NCBI GenBank assembly: GCA_009767595.1
Contig: VSDK01012929.1
Location: forward strand, 199,522-263,521
DNA length: 64,000 bases
Origin: Symbiodinium kawagutii
Taxonomy: Eukaryota > Sar > Dinophyceae > Suessiales > Symbiodiniaceae
Reading direction: 5' to 3'
The notes under the pieces were generated by a model that ran no database searches, was not told where the DNA came from, and saw only the letters and a program-made list of their open reading frames with translations. This document shows, one piece after another, positions 12,732-19,068 of this stretch (position 1 is the stretch's first letter; each line of letters opens with the position of its first letter). Made by a program: the position numbers and the translations under genes.

Positions 12732-15700
12732 CTTCTTCTTCGTCTTCTTCTTGCATGCCATAGGTACCGATGGTGAAAAAATATGTGTGAAACAGGTAAA
12801 CATGAAATTTCCATACCCGTAGGCGCCCAATGCCCCTCGGTACACGAACTCGAACAAGTAGAAAAATCTGGTTTGGTGAGTCAATTTGGTTCCGAAGTCC
12901 AGGTCAGAACCAGGCAGAAAACACTGTGTTCGAATTTCTTATCTGATTTGATCTACTTGGCTCTGCGTGTCGCTAAAATCATGTGTGTCATTTCGGACTT
13001 GATTCCAAATCATGGAGAGTGTGCTGTGTGTCAATTGTTCGTGTGGTCTACCGACACGACGAAAAAGGAGATGGACAGGTTTTGCACTCACTTCTGAAAC
13101 CTAGCATCCTCACGGGGTTTTCATTTTCTTGACGAAGCACCCTTGCAGCTAGTGCAATTCTTCGATTCTTCAAAATGCCTTGAATGGACACAATTTTGCT
13201 GCAAAAATTGTTGCTAGCGATGTCAGAATGTTCTTTTCTGAATACTTCTACGTTTGTGTTCGCGCGGTTTACATATGTGGTAGTTATGCCCAAGAATGTT
13301 TTTGAACCCTTTAGATGAAATGATTCCAATAGGGAGAGGCTAGAACTTGTTGTTTACACTACAAATGCAATTGATTTTTCCATGGTTGGGTGCTGTAAAG
13401 CAGCTGAAGGCTGTGGATAGGTCCACACTAAGAAAATGTGCCTATGGAATCAAGCGCCTTAGAACTGTGAAAATTGGTGTGACCTACTGACGATTCTTAG
13501 ACCGGACTTTTCGGTCATGGCCGCCATGGTGAGATATTTCGTCAAAGTTGTATACTAGTTCCAGCTAACTCTTATATGATGGTCCCTTTCTCGGCTTGAT
13601 ATGTGTAAGAAACTGCGTGGCAGTTTCTCATATCCTACCGCCTTCAAGGCAGCAATCTGCTCGGCAAGGGCATCAACGCATGTGAAAAGGTCCGGTTTCC
13701 TTCATCCCTACCCCATGATTTTCTGCGATTTTCCGCAGTTTTTCACAGTGCGCTAATCCAGAGCACAATGTCGACAAACCGAAGTCTGATCAACCAAAGT
13801 CTGACCAAGCAGTTGAAACGCAAAACTGGATGGCATGCATTACATTTTGTGAGGGTTCATCTCCCAAGATGCTCGTGGGACCCTGAACAGCCTGGTTGGT
13901 TTATATCTCATGAGTTGCTCTCATGAGATGCTCAACCCCCAGCTGCTCCCACATCATTGACCTGCAGCTCCAGCAGCTGCTGTTGAAAACGACTTTGCTC
14001 CTGGAGATTCCACCCGCCCTGGGAGTCATAGAGATCACTGGCATCAAAGGTCACCAACCATCGCCACCATGGGCTGATGATTCCCAGCTCAGAATGGGAA
14101 CCCGAAAGTCCTCATGTTTGACCATCATCAACCATCACTCATCAATCACTAACCATCATCAATCACCAGCTATCATACTTAACCATCATTGACCATCATC
14201 TAAACATTGTCAACCAGCATCAACAATCAATATGGATCAACCAGCATCAACCATCATCAAGCAACATTCACCGACATGAAGCACGGGTACCATATAGCAA
14301 CGGGCGCATGACTCCCTACAACCGTGAATCACCAGCTCGGTCTTGACCCCGCAACGACAATCCAGCTCGAGTCTTTTCATCATAGCTGGCTTGCGCTTGG
14401 AAAAGATTCGCTCGTGAACTGTCCGTATCGCATGAATAGCACATGGTATACGTACGTATACAAGTGGGCGGTTCTTATGTATGTTTGCCCGTGTATGCAT
14501 CCAAATACTTATCCATACATACATTACATGCAATACATTGCATTTCATTGCATTGCATTGCATTGCAGTATATTACATTGAATTAGATTGCATTCCATTG
14601 AATTACATTGCATTACATTACATTACATTATAATACGTTACACTACATTACAATACATTCATGAATTACATTGCATGAATTCCATTGCATGAGTTACATT
14701 ACATTACATTAGATTTCATTGCATTACACTACACTACACTACATAAGATTACATTACACTACACTACACTACACTACATTACATTACATTACATACATAC
14801 ATGTCTATGCATATATGTCTTGTCTATAATATTGACATGTAGACATACGTCTTCATATGGCACCACGTCTTGCTTGGATATGTAATTACTGGATGCCAAA
14901 TCACACCCCTGTGGTCATGTCAACCAGCGGATTGAAACCATCCCATAGCCATCCCATGCCATCCTCCAAGGCGGACACGTTCATCAACGTGCTGCTGGTC
15001 ACTTTCTCTTCACCTGCGGCCGGTGGTACTGCCTGGGGTATCTCAACAATAGGAAGGTCCAACAATTTGAGGAAATGATCACCAACATCAAGATCAGTAC
15101 AACCACAATGATTCCTTTGTTTCTGCAAATAGCTCTCACCCACACGCATCACCCAACAAATTATGCAACTGCTGTGGGATGTGGGTGTCCCACATGCTGG
15201 CCAACCCAGTACCATCCACTCCATCCATCTCAGCTGAGTGCCAACCGGTCCAGCTTCACCAGTCTCACAGTCACCAATAAACTGTCGATCTATGCACCAC
15301 CTTGAGGGGAAAGCAGGTTTCAAAAAAATTGCATCTGCCAATCTCTGCCAATCTCTGCCAATCTCTGCCAATCTCTGCCAATCTCTGCCAATCCCTGCCA
15401 GTCCAACAGAGCGGAACCACCAGCCGCGTTGAAAACCGCCACGAAACGCGGGGCTCGGCTCTCGTTTCGCCCAGCGGGGCCTGCAAGACGTAGCTCGGAC
15501 CTCGGGAACAGCGAAGGTTCCTCTGGAAATCTCCGAGGACTTTAATGGGATTCATAGGCGGATTCATAGGGGCTAATCAAGGTTAATGACTCATAGGGGT
15601 TGAATCAAATTAAAATTCATAGGTCAATGAGGGTTAATGAGAGCTATAGGCTTAATGATTCATAATGGGGTTAATGATAGGGCTTAAGACATAATGATTC

Positions 15701-18217
15701 ATAGGGGTTATAGGCTAGTGAGCAATATGAGCAAGTAGTAAATGGTTCATAATAATTCAGAGGGTTCATGAGGGTTTATAGAGGATGACCAGGGGTTTAT
15801 GAGGCTAATAGGTGTTAATAACAGGGGAGCATAACCAAGAATGACTCAGAATGATCAGCAAAAATGAGTCATCCATGAAAATTGGGATGATGACTAATCA
15901 GATTGTGATTTAAAATGACTACTGTAATGATAAGCATTCTTTGGGTGTTTTATATACCAGTTCATCCCCAGCAAGACTTGAGCATCCAAAAGCAATAGAA
16001 ATGTACTATGTAAATGTACTGGTTAAATCAACTTCACCCAGAGGGTCTTTATTGAATTCACAAAACCAATATCAATTTGTTTAAAAAATGGCTTTGAGGT
16101 TAATTGCTGGTTAATAAAAATGATATCGGTCAATACACTAGAAATTAGCCAGTACATTTAGACAAATGATTAGTGGTTAATCAAATGGTTCAAAATGGCT
16201 GATCATGTCAAGAGTCCACCACTATGAGCAATGATGATGGTAACCATTTAATAATTCTTAAACATCATCAACCCATCATCCACACTGGTCAACTGATAAT
16301 AGTGGTTAATCATATGGGTGAATCATGGCTAAAAAACAAACCGAAACAGTTGACAAGCACCATTAACAAGCTGATGAAGCTATTGCATTAAGACATGTAG
16401 CTAGTTGATATACCAAAACACTCACGATCAATGGCTGTGGGTCAAAACCCTGTACCCCTGGTTCCCCCATCATTAACCATTGTTTTCCCTATAGTTTTGT
16501 TGGTGAACTTATCCCCCATTATCCATGCTTAATATTGACCCATAGCCCAATCCCATACCACCCTCATCACCATCCACGGTACTGCCGGAGATGGCTGGAG
16601 ATGGGCCCGCTGGCACAGCATCTGGGTGTCCATGCTGCACCCGTTGCCGGCGCTCTTCGCGCACTGCCGCCTGGGCAACAGCGGCCGCGGCTTGAGGTTA
16701 TATGGTTAGTAATGGTCCATGGTCCATGGTTAGTACTTAGTACTAAGTGAATGGTTTGTAATGGATCATAATGGTTTGTAATGAAAACTTTTTGGTCAAT
16801 GATGGTTAGCTGGTAACATTTTATATAAGTACTCTTTTATCACCTTATATCTCCAGTAGATGTTACAGCAATATCTGCCCCTCTCCACTTCGCGTGATCT
16901 TAGTCCCCCAGCTTGCACCAGTTGCCGACTCCACAAGGGTCGCTTTCATTTTGGCTACTTGATTCGACAAGGGAACAGGTATTTTGAAGCTGGTATGAAA
17001 CAGGTTCCCTTCTGGTCCTTGCCTGATTAACCACAGCTGGCTCTGCGAACCTGTAGGACTTTGATCTCCGCATTGCGCCGATTCCCATCCGCTTACCATG
17101 GAATCAGTGGCACATTGGTACATAGCATGTTCGCACACACCACTTTGCTGGGGCCATTGCGCAGGGCATGGCACGTGTATGCGTCTGCAAGTATAACCAA
17201 TACATGTTGCACATGCATCTGTGCATGTGCATGCTGCTGGACTACACTGCACGATACCACACAAAGCCACCCAACACTATGCTGACGCTACTACATCTCA
17301 CCGCAGAGCATTGCATTACTTTCACTACTCTAGATTGAACTAGATAAACATGTGTATGTGGTATTATCTATTTTTCTACATATGCTTACACATGCCGTAT
17401 ATCAGTACATCATGTATATCTACTACATTCTTCATGATTTTCCAAATCAAGGCTACAATCGGGAATAAAAATCTGTATCTAATATACACCTACTGCTTTC
17501 CTACATCCTTTACAATAGGATATACAAGAAAAAAACATCCGCTAGAATAGGAAAAAACATCCATCGAAATCTAGAAAAGCTGCTATAATAGGAAATAAAA
17601 ACCTAGTGGCGTTCCGAGGCTGGCCTGCAACTGCTGTGCAGCTCGTTCCTCCCCTTCCAATCGAAGACGTGCCTGGAGACGTGTGGTCGCCCCAGGGATG
17701 GGTTTGATGGGCCCCACAATAGGATAACTAGTATAAAGATAAGTGTAATGTTTAAGTGTAGTATAACCGAGTAGAAGCTACAACTCCAACCTAGTATCAC
17801 TGTGAGTGTAGTCACTGATATGGCGAGCTGGATCAATATTCAAGCCAACTAATGGGGGATAAGTTCACCAACAATAATAGTGGGAAAACAATGGTTGATG
17901 ATCGGGGAACCAGGGGTACAGGGTTTTGACCCACGGCCATATACTCCATGTGTCCAATAATAGTGGTACTTATTGTATATGATTCGGTGATCATTGGTAT
18001 GACTGATAACTGCCTAAGCACGATCCATCATAGGAGTGGAGGTACCACAATTTGTCGAAAGCCCAGCATGCTGGAAACAGACCTGAATCAATAACAGCCA
18101 CTTGATCAAAGTCGTGAGTTGAGATGATGATAACGACAATAAAAATGATGATGGTGATGATGGTGATGAAAGTAATGATGAAAGTGATGATGAAAGTGGT
18201 GATGATGATGTTGATGC

Positions 18218-18314
<97 letters not shown>

Positions 18315-18540
18315 GAGTACGGATTCGATATTCCTCTCAACGAGCACAAAACCCTGCAACTCTTCTCACAGGCGATTCACGAAGGGGTCTGTGGCGAACA
18401 GCCATGCGACTGCACAACTGGTCTGCGCTACCCTACACCCAAGGTTGGCCTTGCAGAAACTGCAACGCTGCTGTTGGCAAAAACCCATGGGGAAGCCCCT
18501 TATCGTCTTTGAGGTTCACAGTGTACCACCTGGTGTACCC
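1..18540 (-). CDS. Unit C: further coiled-coil exons, interrupted by the LINE (span)
   Basis: Minus-strand exons at 18450-18540 (SH3-like, uncertain), 17625-17672, 16641-16670, 14964-15032, 13962-14018, 13639-13699 and 1-46. They share the short-exon, AG-then-G style of genes A and B. The unit has no visible start and runs off the left edge, so it may be the 3' part of gene B or a separate gene. The LINE would enlarge one intron to about 13.6 kb. Confidence 0.35.
160..173 (+). repeat. Left target-site duplication of the LINE
   Basis: The 14 bases ggatgggattgata recur exactly at 11792-11805, directly after the A-rich 3' end of the element. This is the signature of target-primed reverse transcription. 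Confidence 0.9.
501..1604 (+). CDS. LINE ORF1: RanBP2-type zinc finger and coiled-coil protein
   Basis: Probably the nucleic-acid chaperone of the element. I chose the ATG at 501 because the motif WHCKQC follows at once; the frame is open back to an ATG at 222, but that stretch is Arg-rich and not convincing. Residues 3-26 form W-x-C-x2-C-x10-C-x2-C, a RanBP2-type zinc ribbon that can bind RNA or protein. A Lys-rich segment, a Pro-rich segment and a helical Gln/Leu/Lys coiled coil (about residues 153-255) follow, then an acidic/SR tail ending in a Lys-rich end. The overlapping frame from 245 to about 1600 is a shadow with Ser/Thr/Gln-rich junk composition. ORF2 starts just downstream in another frame. 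Confidence 0.75.
   Translation: MSWHCKQCNLATPLADEVCRSCKKPWTQVWQPPKKRSGSRQRSAHRKETKEHNGKKASREKKDKTPAVEATPAMKDTDIFPGGVPWVPSTPQARVNSRMITANGGAEAESVPLPPQPNLPLPPMAPGTKEPLTAIEAQALAHLQGLGGLGVQLPDALQAQLADLQARQKSAQAVLSHGHLNKLKKIQNQLQGLAKKITAVDMDWRRFTEVVKSRIEEHATWYTAHREELLQQFNTKSAELQAAKMELSTASQSLVGATPAPAAPMLPAEAKMDAMDLQAALQRVTPPPQVVAIDSQEEDLPDLPEDDEAMSAHSRSRSPQPSSPKLEEEEGKGKKKDKEHLRPKAFTTARSPTKVANANLKVKQENK
1670..4486 (+). CDS. LINE ORF2, N-terminal segment, ended by a stop
   Basis: The frame is open across 245-4486, but only the part after ORF1 ends looks coding; ATG 1670 is the first in-frame start after ORF1. About 938 codons with no domain I recognise: a Trp/Cys-containing globular start, a long Asp/Ser acid-rich stretch near 2570-2770 and an Arg/Ser plus Glu/Pro stretch near 3570-3670. 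The terminal TAA (4484-4486, between CAA and TGG codons) is almost certainly a point mutation, since the same frame continues open to about 6900 with sensible protein. The product would be a fragment lacking all catalytic domains. Confidence 0.6.
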   Translation: MPAWISGPRPPAWKGTTKAYFNNRVRFHDEVELTLFGEEVVQVSTHIGCVHRLFRALWHLSGLSCEPQRILAVAHTWNQLRSFGIAWGSGISLSTCLPCGSRVQTEAYGNWLAQNMPSVAVTLVGGNEEWLEVGQADRTRSVHFVETWFLSAPDHPACFRSRRIKWRNQISLDDFLSLCVSAWVDLVSPDSNVEVVLVYPHPGGARATLCHAIVMQKQHFDSVGLLLHCEAFPPLQKHRALLIGRHATVSDVFVRAQHPAACRSPHGPCVLEGPAPMVRMYAGAEVFPKQNGMLVSGISVLVGDDSASEDDREDGDSDSDSTNSDVSVASLASHGLSEDAWSFGSERGSSLHAQDGSSPSSSESLDWAELPMDFRVQDVFEGIPDLFSQHAVRNSGAEVDFSSFMQSQRGTSTAHSREPDLFFDVEESMLPRSPELEQLVLRAGLSPGAHDATSASHRLVLTWCVTPALPTVCVAPRPVLLGTDVNCWEDELVDPWLDFLSTTEDFCWGLLPETPWVACPSGYCGHVWISQLPVDTQCPVFVSCPSQGQAAVAGQNYLVAAAQGTSLHSLSAQVAFGGSHFSLSLASSSSVADSVTAPLRLYPGLHVVFEQVDRSVSTEMLQDHDDVEDQVSLMQRNRSRSRSDLPEDLPEEAANSSSRAPPSVDEEPSEPPTATSEDDALLDWTVLYSDMPDELPTVSAPEAGPTAAQVAAIMNFPLSAVHTVHVVPSIMAEHQEAVALVECVGDHVNSASEAIVMLEVVYHAAPDSDADFDRIFHSMHITRKYHSFDTFVGTVRLSLFQRHYGPLMHLRRNGVDWDPADDSLHVLHHGDHVCIGFDHITQGSHAETLANWLLDQGVSLWPELLQSLPAPEISPTLPFVAQDPEGVANSSDPAASSSSCLVPRPSTRLQFWTWYVSHRHHRVCTEGRMLTLSLSQGQ
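4487..7033 (+). CDS. LINE ORF2, middle segment: RNase H and start of endonuclease
   Basis: Same frame as the preceding segment after its stop. Counting from 4547, residues about 478-640 are an RNase H fold: VYTDGS with D484, SGETEAL with E549, LVSDALS with D577, and NELVDHAAK with D632 (nt about 5980-6465). From residue about 713 an exonuclease-endonuclease-phosphatase domain begins (ATYNVNTL, then LFLQETRTK). The last 40 or so codons, to the stop at 7033, are out of frame: after a G run at 6901-6905 the endonuclease continues one frame over. An RNase H placed before the endonuclease is unusual, because LINEs that have one usually carry it after the reverse transcriptase. Confidence 0.75.
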   Translation, partial: WRETVYEVWSDVIDKSSSFALTVVMPQPQTDMAGPIALIPHMLIEQHPVESLVGVLVAVRRPERSVQRTVLSAHSVDALVDPAKYIALVGVQHDCDSQFQCEVYHDGVRLVDNVILRRPTGLSVTVLMLERAFEPAGDAVMLMQLNRWGAPEAASSNMPAEALEEPFQQAVDTDPAAQRHMEQMHHICAYPPGMPEQEVFFATYYLSDQTHPKCPFARNVRAGRDPVQWKQQLVNAWRDQIDPSQPVHVFVVRPPPYQDEPPPGIAAFILLVQHLHVSVRPVLVTVGENSRYSHVAMFLTPTVVKRQVLRVSELAPRCYRSSGSATCLVRHGWIPIGDDPPLAIENGAGLHVDVFEPDSSALGSAGRNLAVRDPGAAPMGETGAASEVPAPPPADDSVGSASSHVAGDSSTPPASSHRIVVLLDDHIPDVTPEQSSPVVDRHFQFSGLHEFGTRLMTTHFPLAPAVASLDLLDPAVASLLSQTTVDASEHGHLASWQWFEVYTDGSCMWNPAHGRKVAAWAFVVIAYSADATPHFLGASSGQVAPRHDPLALVGLHPEVSDWGDSFSGETEALFRAILWLLQSPLFHSSTPCHLVSDALSALYPIEGQWRSKQRSFLSEQVRPLMKFASTLGLVAGRWQKAHSGQIFNELVDHAAKVAALSDGTDRSLYQPSPVLEADRPLLPWIWLAWFVQSTECPWTFDDDKLIVPVPPPVRRADFACWQQAEPGLSSHLHLDFAVATYNVNTLNSWRGRRGQPGSWSAKAAVLQANAAHLNCLFLQETRTKTSGTWSNSHWFGFRAAAKSGQGEQKYGFAKLQFLVTMWIQMGASTRSTCLLSTARFWRLHTGCW
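6901..11730 (+). CDS. LINE ORF2, C-terminal segment: endonuclease, reverse transcriptase, zinc fingers, methyltransferase-like domain
   Basis: Numbering from codon 6949. The rest of the APE-type endonuclease has SGHAPHE (42-48), GIDANSR (77-83), RIDFVAL (144-150) and SHVDHVSV (171-178). The reverse transcriptase spans about 500-800: LWKRKG, a motif-A block VVFINIQSAFY in which N597 replaces the metal-binding Asp, TGTRPGDP, the active-site box VWMDD (W727) and RGKSEVLF. Two C2H2 fingers follow (C1064/C1067/H1080/H1085 and C1101/C1104/H1114/H1117). A Pro/Ser/Thr linker leads to a final domain (about 1300-1480) with YLYSG, AAPPCETWS (C1374) and MEHPATPW, resembling motifs I, IV and VI of C5 cytosine methyltransferases. 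The frame is open to TAA at 11728. Without D597 the reverse transcriptase should be inactive. Confidence 0.85.
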   Translation, partial: GGAEIWLRKAAVFGHYVDSDGRKHPIHLSPQYCTVLASSHRLLVIRYSSPEWKMLLISGHAPHEHASDEEKDHFWTSLEGISASCPSWPLVLGIDANSRVGEVTDLHVGSYRPDALNDNGRRFQRFLRLANLWLPSTFDSTVWTSPWTHGTWQTQNEWYRIDFVALPCSWTSASCSMALDEITLEASHVDHVSVTLRCKETLLDTQIAPKVRAKPLFNKAAIASDTGKCRMAALWHAFAQRAQTTLWHSSVDSQVASVDRFLTQVLPQAFPVVKRTSQPCWISDVTWALLRMSRAYRRRACQARASLRHGMLRHICKVWSETAKLAKGKVVIFPAVPPSPSWQAQTQRAVALTPLRATGLRAAVKKALQKDEATFIASQADRFRTAYAEAGSEKLWTLLKPILPKARRQRQQQLVKYTSTQAALTEHFARVEDAALLSSTQVADRVCEHNSQALHRASQVELSSLDLPTIFELEQAILEQQKGKATSGIACAEVLQADPSSVAHLLYPQLMHLFVWFQQSYLHKGGWLVPLWKRKGSFDQVANFRAILISDVVAKLFHSICRKRLVAAIAPHMLPFQIGGFRQMEVSYAAHFLQQLRSRAAHRGHSCAVVFINIQSAFYAVQRSAVVDDQLGFLAAAADEDLGVAASLRAPALKQLQVAPCLRAVVQTILCDTWTQVRTNLLSEQPEITLVPRTGTRPGDPIADVTFTALMEQVLRLFVADTAHILPRCSADSADDPVSPIVWMDDLAIFLENASPTQLIRETQAVASAIFRRCSEQGLVINRNRGKSEVLFRFAGRGSQQAHREVAAMDGFLPFSATSNASPPDLALPLTAAYVHLGQKHTASLSTDVEVDNRIAQADQALKEAAPLLRHCVLSQEHKYTLVHSLVFSRLLFGAETWPELSVKAHSKMAAFVIKAYRLFLGLLNRRGSVHSTDDEVRAAYPVLDFDQLISLKRLRYFQRLVCFAPQQLQHLLHERVPTSGTCWFDLVLRDLAWATTFSHHLQLQSFPPGQIDVWISFVRASGAVWRRLCSRLAVKAALVSQMEARTALWRTRFLELLPDSAEPTSAGEPLEPPPLAHVCDQCSAAFADARALSVHKLVKHAQNTAVRQFMPYPTTCLHCLRDFRTLQRHRQHLQYVRNGCLPALQSILHPMPPVDFGPGVGNKAVRDEYRVPAQRIPGPLLPTKEQWRQAAPHRVFPGDRPSTSNVLPDQCPRDLRLSEDLMTWYLAGTDAAAFPARPAGWTDAQWEDVVDPFLAWVSEMDADVGMPHYVDVASRCVDGRPTTPTSSSTSGVPDPPTSTSTPSLPPSLRQSSDGCYYVLYLYSGHRRDGDVHDAAVALEAQYGFQLRVVPVDIVFASKLCDLRSAASRQRWERAVISRCCIGVIAAPPCETWSVARWRSVLHGDRGPIPLRTAFSPWCLRTSSIRNLVQTLVANDLMQAWLVLAVLCVLHDVPFIMEHPATPWLEQAASVWKLPEVKRLLQLPCIRAHTLLQGYFGAPCAKPTTFMAAGLAHLPLVFERFRLAASDRRHWTALKGRNSSGEWETAKAKAYPPALNKALVAAFYEHVLLLRRTVQSEIIRDEDFTSDIAAIFTAMASSGSAMGPDYATS
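11731..11791 (+). other. LINE 3' untranslated end and A tail
   Basis: Only 61 bases separate the ORF2 stop from the target-site duplication. The end is ggtc followed by eight A residues, a short tail typical of LINE 3' ends. Confidence 0.75.
11792..11805 (+). repeat. Right target-site duplication of the LINE
   Basis: An exact copy of 160-173, immediately after the A tail. Confidence 0.9.
11806..13638. other. Intronic or intergenic stretch
   Basis: Apart from the polypyrimidine tract at 11984-12752, I see no coding island, RNA gene or recognisable repeat. The small open frames have random composition and no splice context. Confidence 0.4.
11984..12752 (+). repeat. TTC microsatellite with TTCTTCTTAC minisatellite core
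   Basis: About 770 bases of nearly pure pyrimidine on the plus strand. Perfect TTC runs flank long arrays of the decamer ttcttcttac and variants with ctcac or tattc. All three frames are open and encode meaningless Phe/Leu/Ser runs. On the host gene's minus-strand transcript the tract is GAA-rich purine. Confidence 0.95.
13639..13699 (-). CDS. Coiled-coil exon (unit C)
   Basis: Acceptor gatgaag, then one base and 20 codons reading KPDLFTCVDALAEQIAALKA, then a GT donor (gtaggatatg). Phase 2 in, phase 0 out. The Leu/Ala/Glu pattern fits a coiled coil. Function not recognised. Confidence 0.5.
13962..14018 (-). CDS. Coiled-coil exon, 57 bp (unit C)
   Basis: Acceptor gactcccag, 19 codons including WNLQEQSRFQQQLLELQ, then GT donor gtcaatg; phase 0 on both sides. 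Gln/Leu heptad spacing. The antisense frame gives an equally long but Leu/Thr-poor shadow. Confidence 0.6.
14105..14260 (+). repeat. Degenerate AACCATCATC tandem repeat
   Basis: Repeated aaccatcatcaatcac-like words. Similar words recur in many introns of the window, for example at 41070-41140. Confidence 0.6.
14510..14800 (+). repeat. ATTAC/ATTGC pentamer satellite
   Basis: About 290 bases of imperfect five-base units (cattg, cattac, cacta), drifting from cattg to cacta across the array. No coding. Confidence 0.85.
14964..15032 (-). CDS. Candidate exon, 69 bp (unit C)
   Basis: Acceptor gagatacccag, then 23 in-phase codons beginning AVPPAAGEEKVTSSTLMN and ending ALE before a GA donor (gatggcatg). 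Composition is protein-like but not a clear coil. The open frame runs on in both directions, so the ends are uncertain. Confidence 0.4.
15331..15400 (+). repeat. Ten-base tandem repeat, seven copies
   Basis: The unit atctctgcca is repeated about seven times, with small changes in the first and last copies. Confidence 0.95.
15401..16430. other. AT-rich intron with ggttaat words
   Basis: Dense in ggttaat, tcataggg and aatgatt words that also fill the introns near 21.7, 31.5 and 43.7 kb. I see no coding island. Confidence 0.45.
16431..16548 (+). repeat. Foldback element family 2, copy 1
   Basis: Starts atggctgtgggtcaa and ends ttgacccatagccc, so its ends are inverted repeats. The interior (tgtacccctggttcccc, attaaccattgttttccc) recurs at 41462-41576 and, inverted, at 17831-17940. 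Confidence 0.75.
16641..16670 (-). CDS. 30-bp coiled-coil mini-exon (unit C)
   Basis: Acceptor ctgttgcccag, ten codons AAVREERRQR, GT donor gtgcagc; phase 0 both sides. Three other exons in the window have exactly this length. Confidence 0.5.
17625..17672 (-). CDS. 48-bp coiled-coil exon (unit C)
   Basis: Acceptor cacgtctccag, 16 codons ARLRLEGEERAAQQLQ, then a GC donor (gccagcc); phase 0 both sides. A clear charged heptad pattern. Confidence 0.6.
17831..17940 (-). repeat. Foldback element family 2, copy 2 (inverted)
   Basis: Reverse complement of 16431-16548, from gatcaatattcaag to ttttgacccacggccat, sharing the ggggaaccaggggtaca core. Confidence 0.7.
18137..18312 (+). repeat. GAT trinucleotide microsatellite
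   Basis: A perfect gat array in 18219-18312, preceded by an imperfect gatgatggt/gaaagt part. Open frames across it are runs of Met, Ile or Ser and are not genes. Confidence 0.95.
18450..18540 (-). CDS. Candidate exon resembling the second half of an SH3 domain
   Basis: After a GAG acceptor the minus strand reads GYTRWYTVNLKDDKGLPHGF and then LPTAALQFLQ before a GC donor. The pattern aromatic pair, then D-D-x-G, then G-F-L-P, then L matches the end of SH3 domains. A first SH3 half may lie at 18966-19068, but the stop-containing frame at 18683-18850 lies between them, so the connection is not proven. Confidence 0.4.
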
Positions 18541-18682
18541 CTCTATGAAATTCATCAAGCAAAGGCTGGGATGAGATGAGGAAATTTCAAGAACAGACCA
18601 TCCTCGAGTTCTGAAGCTTGCTAAGCTATCTTCGGCCCGTATCACAACACACAGTCAGGGCTGCAGCTGCAAGAGGTGTCAC

Positions 18683-18850
18683 TCAACGCTTGCGCTTGAA
18701 GCCGCCATCGCCAGTGATCCGTCCACGCTTCTTCCCCGTTTGGGAGCTGTTCTGACCATCGATCCACTGCTGATAGTTGAAGTAGTAGTCACATTGTCTC
18801 AGCGCATGATCGCCTGTGCGCCGCAAGGTTTCCAACCATGGGTGTACCAT
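18683..18850 (-). CDS. 55-codon open frame with basic C terminus, possible terminal exon
   Basis: ATG at 18850 to TGA at 18685-18683. The peptide has LRQCDYYFNYQQWIDGQ in the middle and ends in two basic clusters (GKKRGR and FKRKR) that look like a nuclear localisation signal. The composition is protein-like and it may be the last exon of gene B. It could also be chance, as it is short. No family recognised. Confidence 0.4.
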   Translation of the reverse strand: MVHPWLETLRRTGDHALRQCDYYFNYQQWIDGQNSSQTGKKRGRITGDGGFKRKR

Positions 18851-18965
18851 TCAATGGATCCCTGTTTTGAAGTGCTGAGACGTGGATTCAAGGGTCCTCC
18901 ACTTTGCCGACTTGAAACCATGCGCATTTGTTAAGCAACAAACAACAAAGCTTGAATGGCGGCAC

Positions 18966-19068
18966 GTCCCCAGTAGCATCCACTTGCAGGCAAATTACTC
19001 AGCTGCGGCTGTTGGACGACGATCTTGCCATCACCACGAAAAGAGAGTGTTTGGGCGTAGTCTCCATC
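18966..19068 (-). CDS. Candidate exon with SH3-like first half
   Basis: Acceptor cctgctaag, then [20 protein letters not shown] and onward to GCYWG before a GT donor (gtgccgcc). [13 protein letters not shown] resembles the Y-x-LSF-x-GD start of SH3 domains, and GCYWG resembles the tryptophan-pair position. The open frame extends further upstream. Confidence 0.45.

Noticed and set aside
11911..12822. Three overlapping frames of 260-303 codons
   Set aside because: They are translations of the TTC microsatellite (Phe/Leu/Ser runs).
17991..18579. Frames of 111-151 codons across the GAT array
   Set aside because: Trinucleotide repeat translated as Met, Ile or Ser runs.
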